This document shows positions 5,475-6,023 of a stretch of DNA of 6,023 nucleotides, in pieces. Position numbers and translations under genes: made by a program. The DNA lies in the NCBI GenBank assembly GCA_020026035.1, contig JAHHRC010000079.1, positions 1-6,023 on the forward strand, in the 5' to 3' direction. Position 1 is the stretch's first letter, and each line of letters begins with the position of its first letter. A model generated the notes under the pieces. That model did no database searches, had not been told where the DNA came from, and saw only the letters and a program-made list of their open reading frames with translations. The stretch is from Erysipelotrichaceae bacterium (lineage in GTDB: Bacteria > Bacillota_I > Bacilli_A > Erysipelotrichales > Erysipelotrichaceae).

Positions 5475-6023
5475 ATGAAGAAAGAAATTAAGTGCTTAAA
5501 AGCATGTAAAACATTTAAGAAAACAACAATGGTTGTTGTATGTAGTTTGGTACTATTGTTGTTGTATTTCCTACAACCTTCCACGCAAACATTGAATGTG
5601 TATGTACCACATGAGTTGCGTGAAGAAAAAGATGGACGAGAGATTGTGTCGTTTACTGGTGACTTTGGCGGAACGATCGTCGAAGGGTATCAGAATAAAA
5701 CCGATAAGGGTGATCCTTGTTATACAATCGAACTACCAAGAAAGATTGGTGAATCGGATACGTTAACGATTGTAAGTACAAGTCCTAGTATTGGTATGAA
5801 CTTCTTTTGGAAAGATACCTATATGCAATACTTTGGCGATCAAACCATGCATGCCTATGCAAAGGAGTCGTTAGAACATCCAAGAAATGACTTTAAAGAG
5901 TATTCCTTTGTTGAATTTCTGAAGGCAAACCAAAGTGAGAATCATGTCTTTTTGATGAGTGTCAAAGGGAATAGCTTTGATGGGTTGAATGAAGAAATGA
6001 TTGCAAGTTTAAAAGAACTTGGA
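5475..6023 (+). CDS. Membrane-anchored extracytoplasmic protein with ILEI/FAM3-like domain (3' end outside window)
   Basis: The frame is open from the ATG at 5475 to the window end (183 residues). Lysines and cysteines (2-16) precede one membrane helix (about 18-33, VVVCSLVLLLLYFL-type), so it should be a signal-anchored protein facing outward. No lipobox is seen. The outer part has a beta-rich region (39-115) with strands such as LNVYVP, TIVEGY, CYTIELP and TLTIVSTS. The segment at 144-183 (SFVEFLK, VFLMSVKG, LNEEMIASLKELG) closely follows the pattern of the ILEI/FAM3 domain, where FAM3C has FIEFLKA, IVLMGTY and LNDEARRLIADLG; this match is from memory, not a search. In POMGNT1 this fold binds carbohydrate, so a glycan-related role is a reasonable guess. 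It has its own extended -10 promoter and a very short leader. The domain is cut by the window end. Confidence 0.65.
   Translation, partial: MKKEIKCLKACKTFKKTTMVVVCSLVLLLLYFLQPSTQTLNVYVPHELREEKDGREIVSFTGDFGGTIVEGYQNKTDKGDPCYTIELPRKIGESDTLTIVSTSPSIGMNFFWKDTYMQYFGDQTMHAYAKESLEHPRNDFKEYSFVEFLKANQSENHVFLMSVKGNSFDGLNEEMIASLKELG

Overview
The window reads as chromosomal DNA of a low-GC Firmicutes. An Erysipelotrichia-like organism is my best guess, from the AT-rich, TTA/TTG- and GTT-rich codon use, the CCA-encoding tRNA genes and the tight gene packing. No phage, IS, CRISPR or plasmid hallmark is visible. The lineage is an inference; no marker gene settles it.

Layout. Positions 1-1641 hold the 3' part of a large polytopic membrane protein, probably a GT-C-like glycosyltransferase or related surface-polymer protein, closed by a strong terminator. 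Positions 1724-2301 hold two tRNA transcription units, each tRNA-Cys(GCA) then tRNA-Leu(UAA) then a terminator. The two units are identical over exactly 200 bp but have unrelated upstream DNA. Positions 2337-3359 (minus strand) hold a class I SAM-dependent methyltransferase-like protein that converges on the tRNA units, with its own terminator between. Divergent from it, surE (3407-4171) overlaps by 8 bp a permease of the ArsB/NhaD/SLC13 (ion transporter) type (4164-5414), followed by a terminator. The last gene (5475 to the window end, 3' end missing) encodes a membrane-anchored extracytoplasmic protein whose visible C-terminal part resembles the ILEI/FAM3 domain.

Points of most interest. 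(1) The methyltransferase and surE appear to be driven by back-to-back extended -10 promoters, each placed so that transcription would begin on the A of an ATG. That predicts two divergent leaderless mRNAs and moves the methyltransferase start to an internal Met. (2) The last gene carries a bacterial version of the ILEI/FAM3 fold, better known from vertebrate secreted proteins and the POMGNT1 stem. (3) The tRNA duplication stops at the edges of the mature transcript and excludes the promoter. (4) The permease is unusually rich in cysteine and has Asp-Thr where both family Asp-Asn motifs are expected.

How the genes relate. surE and the permease are probably one translationally coupled operon. 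The first membrane protein and the last protein could both act in cell-surface glycan work, but they are separated by unrelated transcription units, so this is only a guess.
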